A DNA stretch of 64,000 nucleotides, from positions 1-64,000 of the forward strand of contig JALOTB010000009.1 of NCBI GenBank assembly GCA_025458165.1, read 5' to 3'. The DNA is from Chromatiaceae bacterium (GTDB taxonomy: Bacteria > Pseudomonadota > Gammaproteobacteria > Chromatiales > Chromatiaceae). The notes under the pieces were generated by a model that saw only the letters and a program-made list of their open reading frames with translations, was not told the origin of the DNA and made no database searches. The translations under genes and the position numbers were made by a program. This document shows positions 1 to 8,669 of this stretch, piece by piece; position 1 is the stretch's first letter; the number at the start of each line of letters is the position of its first letter.

Positions 1-425
1 TCAGCGAAATCCTCGCCCCACCGTCCTTCCCACTGATCCGTCATGTCTTTTCGCTGAGCGGACGCAAAAAGACCAAGGGGTGGAGATCAGGTCATCTGAG
101 GGAAAGGGCGGCGCGCGTAGGGTGAGGTCGGGGACGAGCCGCACCGGTCGCATGACGGCCTTCGTGCTCTGACCCCTATACCCTCCGTGTTCACCGATCT
201 GGGGGAGGGTGAGTCCGAGGCCGTCGGCCTCGCCCTTGGGCAGCCTGGCAGGCGCCTGATCTTGGACGATCAGTTCGGCCGGAGAGTCTCCCGGCTCAGC
301 GGCTTGAGCTTCACCGGCACGCCGGGTGCCGTTCTACATGCCCATGCGGCTGGACAATTGCCCAATGTCGGGCCGGCCGTCCGGCCGCTGCGTTCGCGCG
401 GGCTTCGGCTCGGTGATGAGCTGGC
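1..425. other. Left edge without a confident gene
   Basis: No reading frame here is convincing. On the minus strand an ATG at 44 would begin MTDQWEGRWGEDFA and run off the left edge, but only 14 codons are visible and there is no clear ribosome binding site. A second minus-strand frame is open from about 270 to a stop at 1-3 but lacks family features, and open frames are expected at this GC content. Plus-strand frames around 187-504 run antisense into the permease gene and look like shadows. Confidence 0.4.
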
Positions 426-1172
426 TCAATCGACCCCCGCCAACGACCGCCAGAGCATCAACACCCCGGTCGCGAAGATCAGGCCGAACACCAGCCGCTG
501 GTAACCGTGGTTTCCTAGACGGGTGTAGAGCCAAAGCCCGGCGAGGGTGCCGAGGACCAGGGTCGGAGCGCTCCAAAGCAGCAAACGCAGCACCTCGCCG
601 GTGATGAGCCCGCTGGCGCCATGGGCGGCGACGGTGATGACGCTGGCGAGGAGCAGGAAGAGCACCAGCGTCGCCTTCTGCCGGTCCGCGCCCCACTCGG
701 GGTGGGCGGCGACGTGCAGGATGACCGGCGGGCCGTTGGTGCTGAAGGCGGCGCCGAGTGTGCCGGACAGCGCCCCGAGCGCGACCCGCCACTCGCGCAG
801 CCAGTTCGCCCGCGGCTGCCGTCCGATGAGCGCGAGCAGGGCATAGCCGCAGAGAAAGACGCCCAGCGTGCCGAGTACGGCGACCTCCGGGGCCCGGGCG
901 AGGAACAGGAGGCCGAGCGGCGTCCCGAGCAGGTAGCCGAAGAGCAGTCGGGCCACCGGGCGCAGCCGCGCCTCGGCCCGCAGGTGGACGAGGTTGAGCA
1001 CCGAGACCCCGGCGCCGAGGAGGGCCATCAGCGGGACGACGGTCTCGATCGGAAGGATCAGGGCGAACAGCGGCACCGCGACCAGGGCCGAGCCGAAGCC
1101 CGAGAGGCCCTGGATCAGCCCGGCGCCGAGGGCGATCGCCGCGAGCGGCGCGAGGAGCTCGACCGGGGGCAC
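426..1172 (-). CDS. TauE/SafE (TSUP) family membrane permease
   Basis: Polytopic inner-membrane protein of about 248 residues with the usual TSUP pattern: an N-terminal hydrophobic stretch with GLIQGLSGFGSALVAVPLF, and a second half carrying FSTNGPPVILH, the internally repeated half typical of the family. TSUP proteins export or import sulfite, sulfoacetate or other organosulfur anions; the substrate cannot be told from the sequence. I chose the GTG at 1172, which lies 13 bases after the stop of the upstream gene. The longer frame from 1232 would add a basic, proline-rich leader overlapping that gene. It is probably co-transcribed with the unknown gene upstream. Confidence 0.85.
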   Translation of the reverse strand: MPPVELLAPLAAIALGAGLIQGLSGFGSALVAVPLFALILPIETVVPLMALLGAGVSVLNLVHLRAEARLRPVARLLFGYLLGTPLGLLFLARAPEVAVLGTLGVFLCGYALLALIGRQPRANWLREWRVALGALSGTLGAAFSTNGPPVILHVAAHPEWGADRQKATLVLFLLLASVITVAAHGASGLITGEVLRLLLWSAPTLVLGTLAGLWLYTRLGNHGYQRLVFGLIFATGVLMLWRSLAGVD

Positions 1173-1185
1173 GGCGGCGCGCGGC

Positions 1186-1965
1186 TCAGGCCGCGGCGCG
1201 GAGCTCCGCGAGCGCGGTCTCGCGGCCCTCAAGGTCGCGCAGGCAGCGCTTGAAGTGCGGGCGCAGCGAGGTCTTGAGATGGCGCAGGGCCTCGCGCTCC
1301 GGGATGCCCTTCAAGCGGCAGAAGATCGCCAGTGCATAGTTGATGTCGTCCTCGGAGAGGTAGGCGTGGCGCTGCACCGGCGGTCCGCCGCAGCCCCCGC
1401 AGGAGCGCGCCGGGAAGCTCGACGCCGTGTTGGCGAACATCAGCCCGAAGCCGAGGAAGACCCCGAGCACCTCAGTCGCCTGCGGCCAGTTCTCGATCCC
1501 GCCCGGCACCGGCGCGCGCACCGCCGAGCCCAGGTGGTGGGCGAGGACCTGGGCGAAGCCGGCGATCATCGCCTCCGGGTTGTTGATCATCGCGGGGTCG
1601 TAGCCGATCGGGATCTTGGGGCCGCTCGCGATTGCGGGGTCCTGGGTCGCGCCGGCTTGGCGCAGCCTGGCGGGCAGGGCGATGCGCCCCGGCTCGGGGA
1701 GCGCGACCGTGCCGGCCTCGACCAGCCGGAACGGCCAGTGGCCCAACCCCGCGTAGGCCGCGGTCTGGCGGAAGATCAGCTCCACCATGCCATGGACGCT
1801 GTTGACCCGCCCCGGGTAGTGCTCGTTGGTGGGGGTGACGAGCCGGGTGTCGCGGTCGAAGACCTCGGCGTCCAGATGGCGCAAGGCCCAGGCGAAGACC
1901 TCCATGAGCCACTGAACCGAGGGCTCGTCGAGCGGCGGTCGCTTGGCGAAGAGGCGAAGGATCAT
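1186..1965 (-). CDS. Conserved-looking protein of unknown function (259 aa)
   Basis: I do not recognise this family. The protein is soluble in character, with no signal peptide or membrane segment. Visible landmarks are a TNEHYPGRVNSVHGMVELIFRQ block near residue 46, a glycine/cysteine cluster SCGGCGG near residue 190 that could bind metal, and a basic helical C-terminus (REALRHLKTSLRPHFKRCLRDLE). It ends 13 bases before the TSUP permease start, so the two are likely one transcript. The function remains open. Confidence 0.7.
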   Translation of the reverse strand: MILRLFAKRPPLDEPSVQWLMEVFAWALRHLDAEVFDRDTRLVTPTNEHYPGRVNSVHGMVELIFRQTAAYAGLGHWPFRLVEAGTVALPEPGRIALPARLRQAGATQDPAIASGPKIPIGYDPAMINNPEAMIAGFAQVLAHHLGSAVRAPVPGGIENWPQATEVLGVFLGFGLMFANTASSFPARSCGGCGGPPVQRHAYLSEDDINYALAIFCRLKGIPEREALRHLKTSLRPHFKRCLRDLEGRETALAELRAAA

Positions 1966-2212
1966 CGGCGTGGACCCGAGGTCGGTGGGTGGGTGGCTGC
2001 GGATGCTACCACCCTCCGCAAGCGGTAGGAGCGCGCCGCTGGCGCGGTGGTGCGTCCCCTGTGCTCGGGGTCGAGCCGCCGCTGGTCCTCCCGGCGCCGT
2101 CGCCGTCCATGGCTCCTGGGCTCCGGCAGCCCCTCCCGGAATGACGCCGGCGGTTTGGCCTCGTCATCTCCGGATTCCCCGCAACGGCGCAGGTCTTGCG
2201 GGACCGACGGAT

Positions 2213-3424
2213 CTATCCGGCAGGCTTCTCCAACCGTACCTGCATAAGGTCGATCCGCCCGTCGCGGAAGCCGGCCTCGCAGTAGGCGAGGTAGTAGCGC
2301 CACATGCGCTGGAAGCGCTGGTCGAAGCCGAGCGCGGCCACGGCCTCGGTCTGAGCGACGAAGCGCCGGTGCCAGTCGGCCAGGGTGCGGGCATAGTCGC
2401 CGCCGTGGAAGCTGCGCTCGGTGACGGCAAGCCCCGCGGCCCGGGCGGCCTGCTCGAAGCGCTCGGGCGAGGGCAGCATCCCGCCGGGGAAGATGTAGCG
2501 CTGGATGAAATCGGGCCGGCCGCGGTAGCCCTCGAAATACGCTTCGTCGATGGTGATGACCTGCAGCACCGCATGCCCGCCGGGGCGCAGGCACCGCGCC
2601 AGGGTCTCCATGTACTGGGCCCAGTAGGCCTCGCCGACGGCCTCGAACATCTCGATCGAGACGACGTGATCGAAGGTCCCGCGGACCTCACGGTAGTCCT
2701 GCAGCCGCACCTCGACCCGGGCCGACAGCCCGGCGCGCTCGATCTGCTCGCGGGCGTAAGTGAGCTGCTCCTGCGAGAGGGTGAGCGCGGTGACCCTGAG
2801 CCCGGCACGCGCGGCGCGCAGCGCCATGCCGCCCCAGCCGCAGCCGATCTCCAGGACGTGCTCGCCCGGCTGGGCTCCGAGCAGCCCGAGCAGGCGGGCG
2901 TACTTGCGCTCCTGGGCTGCCTCCAGGTCCTCGTCGTGCCCGCGATAGAGCCCGCTGGAGTAGGCCATCCCCGGATCGAGCCAGAGCCGATAGAAGTCGT
3001 TGCCGAGGTCGTAGTGGTAGGCGATGTTGCGTCGGCTGCCGCCCTTGCTGTTGCGGTTGACGCGGTGGCGCACCCAGGTGGCGGCACGGTGCAGCAGGCT
3101 CCCGCTGCCCAGGGCCGCGAAGGCGCGCTCGTTGCGCGCCAGGCTGAGCAGCAGGGCGGCGAGATCGGGGCTGTCCCAATCGCCGTCCATGAAGCCCTCG
3201 GCGAAGCCGATCTCGCCGTTCACGGCGAGCTTCCGGGCGAGCCGAAGCGAGCGGTTGATGTGCAGCTCGCCGCTCGGGCCGGCGCGCTCGCCGCCGAGGG
3301 TATGTGCGTGGCCGTTCCAGAGCAGGCGCAGCGACCCCTGCTCGATGCCGCCCACCCGGCGCAGCGACGGGAGCAGGTCGGCGGGGGCGGTGAGGGTGCC
3401 CTCTGCGGACTTCTCTTGAGCCAT
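2213..3424 (-). CDS. cfa: Cyclopropane-fatty-acyl-phospholipid synthase family methyltransferase
   Basis: A 403-residue SAM-dependent enzyme of the Cfa family, which methylates double bonds of unsaturated acyl chains in membrane phospholipids. The SAM-binding motif VLEIGCGWGGMALRAARAG is clear, as are downstream Cfa blocks (QYRE, SIEMFEAVGEAYW, FIQRYIFPGGMLPS). The start ATG at 3424 overlaps the upstream DUF1365 stop by one base (TGATG), with AGGTGA as binding site. It is the third gene of a tightly coupled operon with a flavin amine oxidase and DUF1365. In phototrophic proteobacteria such sets are tied to photo-oxidative stress, and one Cfa paralog there makes furan fatty-acid precursors, so methyl rather than cyclopropane products are possible. 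Confidence 0.93.
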   Translation of the reverse strand: MAQEKSAEGTLTAPADLLPSLRRVGGIEQGSLRLLWNGHAHTLGGERAGPSGELHINRSLRLARKLAVNGEIGFAEGFMDGDWDSPDLAALLLSLARNERAFAALGSGSLLHRAATWVRHRVNRNSKGGSRRNIAYHYDLGNDFYRLWLDPGMAYSSGLYRGHDEDLEAAQERKYARLLGLLGAQPGEHVLEIGCGWGGMALRAARAGLRVTALTLSQEQLTYAREQIERAGLSARVEVRLQDYREVRGTFDHVVSIEMFEAVGEAYWAQYMETLARCLRPGGHAVLQVITIDEAYFEGYRGRPDFIQRYIFPGGMLPSPERFEQAARAAGLAVTERSFHGGDYARTLADWHRRFVAQTEAVAALGFDQRFQRMWRYYLAYCEAGFRDGRIDLMQVRLEKPAG

Positions 3425-4185
3425 CAGGTCACCTCATGACGTGGTGGTTCAGGTTTGGGGAAGAACTTGGCGCCCTGGAGCCAGATCTTGAGCGCCTGCC
3501 AGTGGATCGCGGTCATCACCTTGAAGGTCATCAGTGGGGTGCGCGCGAGCGCCCGCAGCAGGGCGCGGTCGGTCAGCGGCTCGCCGGGCCCCGTCTGGGT
3601 GGCGACCAGCATCAGGCGGTCGTCCTGATATTCGCGGATCAGCACGGCGAGGTGCTCGCCAGGCTCGGAGAGGCGGAACCGGTAGTGCGCGTCCATCCCG
3701 ATCAGGGGCGAGACGTGGAAGCACTTCACCGCCTGCGCCCGCAGGGGGCCGTCGATGGGCCGGCCGCCGTCGGCGAGGAGGTAGACGTGGTGCTCGCCGA
3801 AGGTGTTGTTGACCTCGGCCAGTACGGCCCGCAGTCGCCCGTCGCGGTGGTGACAGTACCAGAGGCTCAAGGGGTTGAAGCCGTAACCGAGAATCCGCGG
3901 CATGCACAGCAGCCGGATCGGGCCGCCGTCGAGCGCGATACCGCGCCCGCCGAGGATGCGCTCGGCCCAGGTACGGAGCGGCGAGCCATCCCTCGGGCCG
4001 TGGTCCCGGGGATGGAAGCTCAAGAGGTTGAAGCGTCCGACCGAGAGCAGCCGGGTGCCGAGCCGGTCAAGGGCGTCCAGGTCCAGCAGCAGGCTGAACA
4101 CCCGGTAGACGAACCGGTACGCGACCGGGAACAGCCGCCGGTGCATCACCCGCGTGAAGTAGATGCGATGCCCGCTGGTGGTCAC
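3424..4185 (-). CDS. DUF1365 domain-containing protein
   Basis: A 253-residue DUF1365 protein with the family block SGHRIYFTRVMHRRLFPVAYRFVYRVF at its start and LGYGFNPLSLWYCH in the middle. The family's activity is not established. It almost always sits between an FAD amine oxidase and a Cfa-like methyltransferase, implying a role in lipid modification. The GTG at 4185 overlaps the upstream stop as GTGA, which fixes the start; the much longer open frame up to 4617 is antisense-like shadow over the oxidase gene. The stop overlaps the cfa start by one base, so translation is probably coupled across all three genes. Confidence 0.9.
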   Translation of the reverse strand: MTTSGHRIYFTRVMHRRLFPVAYRFVYRVFSLLLDLDALDRLGTRLLSVGRFNLLSFHPRDHGPRDGSPLRTWAERILGGRGIALDGGPIRLLCMPRILGYGFNPLSLWYCHHRDGRLRAVLAEVNNTFGEHHVYLLADGGRPIDGPLRAQAVKCFHVSPLIGMDAHYRFRLSEPGEHLAVLIREYQDDRLMLVATQTGPGEPLTDRALLRALARTPLMTFKVMTAIHWQALKIWLQGAKFFPKPEPPRHEVT

Positions 4186-5495
4186 GCCCGGGTTCCGGAG
4201 ACGGCCGCGATCGGCTCGGGGGCGCTCAGGGGGTGCCCGTGCACCCCGAGGCCCTCGGCCACCGCGACCGCCGAGCGCAGGCCGTCCTCGTGGAAGCCGT
4301 AGCCGGTCCAGGCCCCGGCGAACCACAGCAGGTCGCGGCCCTGGATCTGCGGCAGGGCCGTTTGGGCCTCGACGGCGCCGCGGTCGAAGACCGGGTGCTC
4401 GTAGGTCATGCGGGCGATCACTCGGTCCTCGCGCGGGGACTCCAAGGGGTTCAGCGACACGAAGTAGTCGCGCTGGGTCGCGAGCCGCTGTAGGCGGTTC
4501 ATCCAGTAGCTCACGGAGACCGCGCGCCCGCCGTCGCTGCTCGGCCGCGCGAGATAGTTCCACGACGACCAGACCCGGCGCGAGCGCGGCATCAGTGCCT
4601 CGTCGGTGTGCAGCCATGCCTCGTTGGTCTGGAAGGCGAAGGCCGAGAGCAGGCGCCGCTCGTCCGCGGTCGGATCGCCGATCAGCCCCAGGGCCTCGTC
4701 GGCATGGCAGGCGAGCACGACTTGGTCGAACCGGGCGCTCGCGCCCGAGGCGAGGCGCAGCGTCACACCGGAGTCCTCGCGCTGGACCGCCCGGACCGCG
4801 TCGTGCACCAGGTTGTCCGCCCCGAGGTCCTCAACGAGCCGGCGCGCGTAGACCTGGCTGCCGCCGGTGACGGTCTTCCACTGCGGGCGGTTGTGCAGAT
4901 CGAGCAGGCCGTGGTTGGCGAAGAACCGGGCCAGGCTCTCTGCCGGGAAGTCGAGCATGGTCGCCGTGGGGCAGGACCAGATCGCCGCCGCCATCGGAAG
5001 CAGGTAGTGGTCGCGGAAGGCCGTGCCCAGGCGCTCGCGCTCCAGGAAGTCCCCGAGGCTCAGCTCGGCGAGCCCGTCCGGCTGCCCGAGCAGGGCGTGA
5101 CAGCGGCGGTTGAAGCGCTGGATGTCCCAGAGCATGCGCAGGAAGCCCGGACGCAGCAGGTTGCGCCGCTGGGCGAAGAGCCCGTCGAGGTCGCTGCCCG
5201 AGTACTCCAGCCGCCCGGGGCCGATCGAGGCGGCGAAGGACATGTCGGTGTCCTGGGTGGCGACCCCGAGGTGGGCGAAGAGCCGGGTGAGCAGCGGGTA
5301 GTTGCGCTCGTTGTAGACGATGAAGCCGGTGTCGACCGGGAGGCGTCGTCCGCCCTCGTCGACCTCGACGGTGTGGGTGTGGCCGCCGACGTAGTCGTTG
5401 CGCTCTAAGAGCGTCACCCGGTGCTCGCGCGCGAGCAGCCAGGCGCTCGCCAGTCCGGCGATGCCGGTGCCGATGACGGCGATGTGCTGCCCCAT
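4182..5495 (-). CDS. FAD-dependent amine oxidase-like oxidoreductase
   Basis: A 437-residue flavoprotein with an N-terminal dinucleotide-binding motif GTGIAGLASAWLL (residues 8-20) followed by LLERNDYVGGHTHTVEV, typical of the NAD(P)/FAD amine oxidase superfamily. First gene of the oxidoreductase / DUF1365 / Cfa operon. ATG 5495 is preceded by GAGGAGGCGGGG. In related operons the flavoprotein is thought to desaturate or otherwise oxidise an acyl chain on the lipid modified by the methyltransferase. That substrate assignment is from family context, not from residues seen here. Confidence 0.9.
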   Translation of the reverse strand: MGQHIAVIGTGIAGLASAWLLAREHRVTLLERNDYVGGHTHTVEVDEGGRRLPVDTGFIVYNERNYPLLTRLFAHLGVATQDTDMSFAASIGPGRLEYSGSDLDGLFAQRRNLLRPGFLRMLWDIQRFNRRCHALLGQPDGLAELSLGDFLERERLGTAFRDHYLLPMAAAIWSCPTATMLDFPAESLARFFANHGLLDLHNRPQWKTVTGGSQVYARRLVEDLGADNLVHDAVRAVQREDSGVTLRLASGASARFDQVVLACHADEALGLIGDPTADERRLLSAFAFQTNEAWLHTDEALMPRSRRVWSSWNYLARPSSDGGRAVSVSYWMNRLQRLATQRDYFVSLNPLESPREDRVIARMTYEHPVFDRGAVEAQTALPQIQGRDLLWFAGAWTGYGFHEDGLRSAVAVAEGLGVHGHPLSAPEPIAAVSGTRA

Positions 5496-5710
5496 GATGT
5501 CCCCGCCTCCTCGCTAATCCGAATGACGGCGATGTTTGTCCGGGTTTGCACTTTTCAAAGGCTGGGCACATCTGGCCTTGAGGGGCGGTTGAGCCCGGTC
5601 GCGGCCGGGTCAGCCCTGCCGGCGACTGGTTTGCGGCGCGTGGTCGGCTATCCTTCCCCGTCAGCGTGCGCGACGAGGCGGTAGGGCTCTTCTAGGGAGG
5701 CGACGGGACC
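5496..5710. promoter_or_regulatory. Divergent promoter region
   Basis: This 215-base spacer separates the oxidoreductase operon (minus) from the membrane protein (plus), so it must hold promoters for both. I see strong ribosome binding sites on each side (GAGGAGG before 5495; GGGAGGCGACGGG before 5711) but no unambiguous -35/-10 pair. Confidence 0.5.
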
Positions 5711-6577
5711 ATGTCATTCGATCATCCCGCGGTTCACAGCGGTCTCGTGCCGCTGGTGGTTGCGTTTCTGGCGGCGGGGGTGCTGCGGCTCGCGCTCGGC
5801 GCGGGCCGGGGTCCTCAGGCGGCCAGCGCGGCCGCCGGGGTCGGGTTTCTCGTTGCCTATCTGCTGACGCTCGGACTCCCGCCCTGGCCGCCCTCGGGCG
5901 CGTTGCAGAAGCTGGCCTATGTCGCCGCCGCCGGGCTCGCCATCGGACTGCTGCTCGACCTGCTGCGGGCCGGCGTGATCTGGGCGCGCCTGCTCGGCGT
6001 ACTCGCGCTGGTCGCCGCCCTCGCCTGGGTGTTCGAGGCCCAGGTCCGCCAGGCCGACCCCAGGGCGCTGCTCCAGCCGGCGCTCCTCGCGGCGGGCGGC
6101 GCGCTCGCGCTCTGGCGCGTCGCCGGCCAGCGTGCGCAGGGCGTGGCGCCGGCAGTCGCGGTGATCGTCGCGGCGCTCGGGCTCGCCGGCGTGGCGCTGG
6201 TCTCGGCCTCGCTCTCTATCGCCCAGCTCGCCGGCGCCCTGGCCGCCGCGGTCGGCGGCTTCGCGCTGTGGAGCTGGCCGGTGGCGCGCTTTCCCTTCGC
6301 CGCGGGCGGCAATTTCGCGGCGCTGATCCCGCTGCTGGCCCTGGCGGCCGTCACGACCCTGCTGACCAAGGCCCCAGTCTGGGCGCTCGCCCCGCTGCTG
6401 CTGGTCTTCTTCGCCGATCTCGTCAGCAGCCGATTGCCGGCCGGGTCCGGGCGCTGGCGCGAGGCCCTGCAGCCGGTCTATCTGGCGGTGATCGCGGCCA
6501 TCCCGGCGGCGTTGGCCGTAGGTCTTGCCGTCTACGCCGCCGGTGGCGGCGGGGATGCCGACCTCTACCTCCGCTAA
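5711..6577 (+). CDS. Polytopic membrane protein of unknown function
   Basis: A 288-residue, extremely alanine/leucine-rich protein with about eight to ten hydrophobic segments spread over its whole length and few charged loops (short basic loops near residues 30 and 87, a KAP loop near 222). No transporter or enzyme signature is recognised. It begins at an ATG preceded by GGGAGGCGACGGG and ends six bases before the creatininase-family gene, so the two form an operon. Inner-membrane location is certain by composition; the role is unknown. Confidence 0.8.
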   Translation: MSFDHPAVHSGLVPLVVAFLAAGVLRLALGAGRGPQAASAAAGVGFLVAYLLTLGLPPWPPSGALQKLAYVAAAGLAIGLLLDLLRAGVIWARLLGVLALVAALAWVFEAQVRQADPRALLQPALLAAGGALALWRVAGQRAQGVAPAVAVIVAALGLAGVALVSASLSIAQLAGALAAAVGGFALWSWPVARFPFAAGGNFAALIPLLALAAVTTLLTKAPVWALAPLLLVFFADLVSSRLPAGSGRWREALQPVYLAVIAAIPAALAVGLAVYAAGGGGDADLYLR

Positions 6578-6583
6578 TCCGGC

Positions 6584-7381
6584 ATGCTCGCGAGCGGCTA
6601 CTGGCAGGACCTGACGACCCGGGACTTCGACCGGCTCGACCCCGAGGTGACGGTTGCCCTGCTGCCGGTCGCGGCGGTCGAGCAGCACGGGCCGCACCTG
6701 CCGCTCGCGACCGATGCGCTGATCAACGCCGGGATCATCGCGCGGACCCTGGAGCGGCTGCCCGCCGGCCCCTGCCTGTTGGTGCTGCCGGCGCTCACCA
6801 TCGGCCACAGCCTGGAGCACAGCGGCTACGCCGGGACGCTGAGCGCCGACGCCGAGACCCTGCTCGCGCTCTGGACCCAGGTCGGCGCGGGCGTCGCACG
6901 GGCCGGGGTGCGGCGGCTGATCGTCTTCAACAGCCACGGCGGCCAGTCGGCGCTGGTCGACCTCGCGGCGGTACGCCTGCGCGCCGAGCATCGGCTGCTC
7001 GCGGTGCGGGCGGGCTACTTTGGCTTCGGCGTGCCCGAGGGCCTGTTCGCGGCCGACGAGCTCGCCCATGGGCTCCACGGCGGGGAGGTGGAGACCTCGT
7101 TGCTGCTCGACTTACGCCCGGACCTGGTGCGGCGCGAGGCCCTGGCCGACTTCCACGGTCTGCCGGCGCAGATGGCGGCGGCGGGCGGCCTGCTCGGGCC
7201 CGAGCGCCCGATTGGCTTCGGCTGGATGAGCCAGGACCTGCACCCGGCCGGTGCCTGCGGCAACGCCGCCCGGGCCGACGCCGAGCGCGGCCGGCTACTG
7301 CTCGATCACCTGGCGGGTTGCCTGGTCCGGCTGGTGTACGAGGTGGTGTCGCTGCCCCTCAGCGTGTTGGCGAGCCGCTAA
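6584..7381 (+). CDS. Creatininase family protein
   Basis: A 265-residue metal-dependent amidohydrolase of the creatininase superfamily. Visible metal and active-site blocks are LPVAAVEQHGPHLPLATDA near residue 25, FNSHGGQ near residue 108 and GLHGGEVETSLLLDL near residue 163. Members hydrolyse cyclic amides or formamides (creatinine, FAPy intermediates, mycofactocin precursor). Substrate choice cannot be made here. It is encoded immediately after the membrane protein. Confidence 0.9.
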   Translation: MLASGYWQDLTTRDFDRLDPEVTVALLPVAAVEQHGPHLPLATDALINAGIIARTLERLPAGPCLLVLPALTIGHSLEHSGYAGTLSADAETLLALWTQVGAGVARAGVRRLIVFNSHGGQSALVDLAAVRLRAEHRLLAVRAGYFGFGVPEGLFAADELAHGLHGGEVETSLLLDLRPDLVRREALADFHGLPAQMAAAGGLLGPERPIGFGWMSQDLHPAGACGNAARADAERGRLLLDHLAGCLVRLVYEVVSLPLSVLASR

Positions 7382-7434
7382 GCGGCAACAAAATGAAGGA
7401 CTAACGTACGGAAATGAAGAATCAGCCGAAAATG

Positions 7435-7453
7435 GACGCAAATGAACGCAAAT
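7435..7453 (+). repeat. Dispersed GACGCAAATGAACGCAAAT element
   Basis: A short A-rich motif in otherwise GC-rich intergenic DNA, preceded at 7391-7432 by related degenerate stretches (AAATGAAGGA, GAAATGAAGA). Close relatives occur at 14082-14105 and, as an inverted pair, at 29788-29946, so this is a repeat family rather than chance. Confidence 0.6.
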
Positions 7454-7550
7454 CGAGGGATCAGGTCGCGAATCGGATCGCCCCGATGCGAGGCGCGCCA
7501 GGCCGCCGGCCAGGCGGGCGCTCTTCGTCCCTTACGGGCAAGCGGGCGCG

Positions 7551-8534
7551 TTGACGGCGGAGCAGGCCGGGTTGGACGGGGCGGCATGCGGGGTGGAGCC
7601 GCGACGGCACTGTTCACCCGATGTCGCGTGGCTGGCGGTCCTCGCGGCCGCCACCATGATTCGTCTGGGGCGGGCCCCGACGGACCGCAAGGGCTTTACG
7701 TTCGACCCGCGCGGCGGGCTGGTCGCAATCGACTCCGGGGGTGGCGAGGCCTGGCTCCGGTTCCATCCAGCGTCGGGATGGGCGCCGGCCGATGGTTGCG
7801 ACCCCGAGGTGCGCGATCTGCTCGACCTCTACCTGCCGCTCTGCGGCTGCGGTCCTTCGGGGGTGCAGGTCGTCGGGCACCTCGGGCAGAGTCTCAATGG
7901 CTGCATCGCGACCCAGTCGGGCGACTCCTGCTGGGTTACCGGGCCGGAGAACATCCGCCACCTCCACCGGATGCGGGCGCTGAGCGACGCCGTGCTGGTG
8001 GGCGCCGAGACCGTGGTGCGCGACGACCCGCGGCTCACCACCCGTCTGGTCCCGGGCGGCAGCCCGACGCGGGTGGTGCTCGACCCCCACCGCCGCGTGC
8101 GGGCCGAGCACAACGTCTGCCGCGACGGCGAGGCGCCGACCTTGGTGATCGGCACCAGGTCGCGCGTGCCGCCAGGCCGGCTCGGCGAGGCCGAGATCGC
8201 CGGGGTGCCCGAGCGCGACGGGCGGCTCGACCTGGCGGCGGTGCTCGGGGTTCTGCGCGAGCGCGGCCTCGACCGCGTCTTCATCGAGGGCGGGGGGGTC
8301 ACGGTCTCCGCCTTTCTCCACGCTGGACTGCTCGACCGGCTGCAGGTCACCGTCGCGCCGCTCCTCATCGGCGGCGGGCGGCCCGGCGTGCACCTGCCAC
8401 CGGCGGCGACCATGGGCGAGTGCCTGCGGCCGCGCTGCCGCGTCTTCCGCATGGGCGGCGACCTGCTCTTCGACTGCGAGCCGCGTGTCCCCGCCGACGC
8501 TGCCGAGGGTGAGGGGCTTTCTCGGGTGATCTGA
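7551..8534 (+). CDS. RibD C-terminal-type (dihydrofolate reductase-like) reductase
   Basis: A 327-residue protein whose residues from about 105 onward match the RibD reductase domain (HLGQSLNGCIATQSGDSCWVTGPEN, RALSDAVLVGAETVVRDDPRLT, DRVFIEGGGVTVSAFLHAGLLDRL). The deaminase half of true RibD is absent; instead about 100 uncharacterised residues precede the domain. The domain uses NADPH to reduce pyrimidine or pteridine intermediates. No other riboflavin genes are nearby, so a role outside riboflavin synthesis is likely. The start is uncertain: TTG 7551 is the first codon of the frame I accept, and a later start is possible. Confidence 0.8.
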   Translation: MTAEQAGLDGAACGVEPRRHCSPDVAWLAVLAAATMIRLGRAPTDRKGFTFDPRGGLVAIDSGGGEAWLRFHPASGWAPADGCDPEVRDLLDLYLPLCGCGPSGVQVVGHLGQSLNGCIATQSGDSCWVTGPENIRHLHRMRALSDAVLVGAETVVRDDPRLTTRLVPGGSPTRVVLDPHRRVRAEHNVCRDGEAPTLVIGTRSRVPPGRLGEAEIAGVPERDGRLDLAAVLGVLRERGLDRVFIEGGGVTVSAFLHAGLLDRLQVTVAPLLIGGGRPGVHLPPAATMGECLRPRCRVFRMGGDLLFDCEPRVPADAAEGEGLSRVI

Positions 8535-8576
8535 GGGTTAGGCGGAGCTCCTCATGCCCAAGCTCAGCTTCCGCCT

Positions 8577-8623
8577 CGTACCCAAGCTCCGCTTGGGTAC
8601 GCGGGTCTGAGAAGCTCCGCTTC
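8577..8623 (+). repeat. REP-like double hairpin, left of the transposase remnant
   Basis: An 11-bp perfect stem CGTACCCAAGC / GCTTGGGTACG with loop TCC (8577-8601), followed by a smaller hairpin GAAGC-TCC-GCTTC (8611-8623). A further imperfect palindrome (GGCGGAGCT / AGCTTCCGCC) lies at about 8541-8576. The mirror image of the two main hairpins lies at 9229-9275. Confidence 0.85.
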
Positions 8624-8669
8624 GCGAGTTGCCGCCAATCCCTGACGACGTTGATCAGAACCGAAGATC

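Noticed and set aside
1..44. Possible minus-strand gene start MTDQWEGRWGEDFA running off the left edge
   Set aside because: Only 14 codons are visible, there is no clear ribosome binding site, and another frame is open over the same bases.
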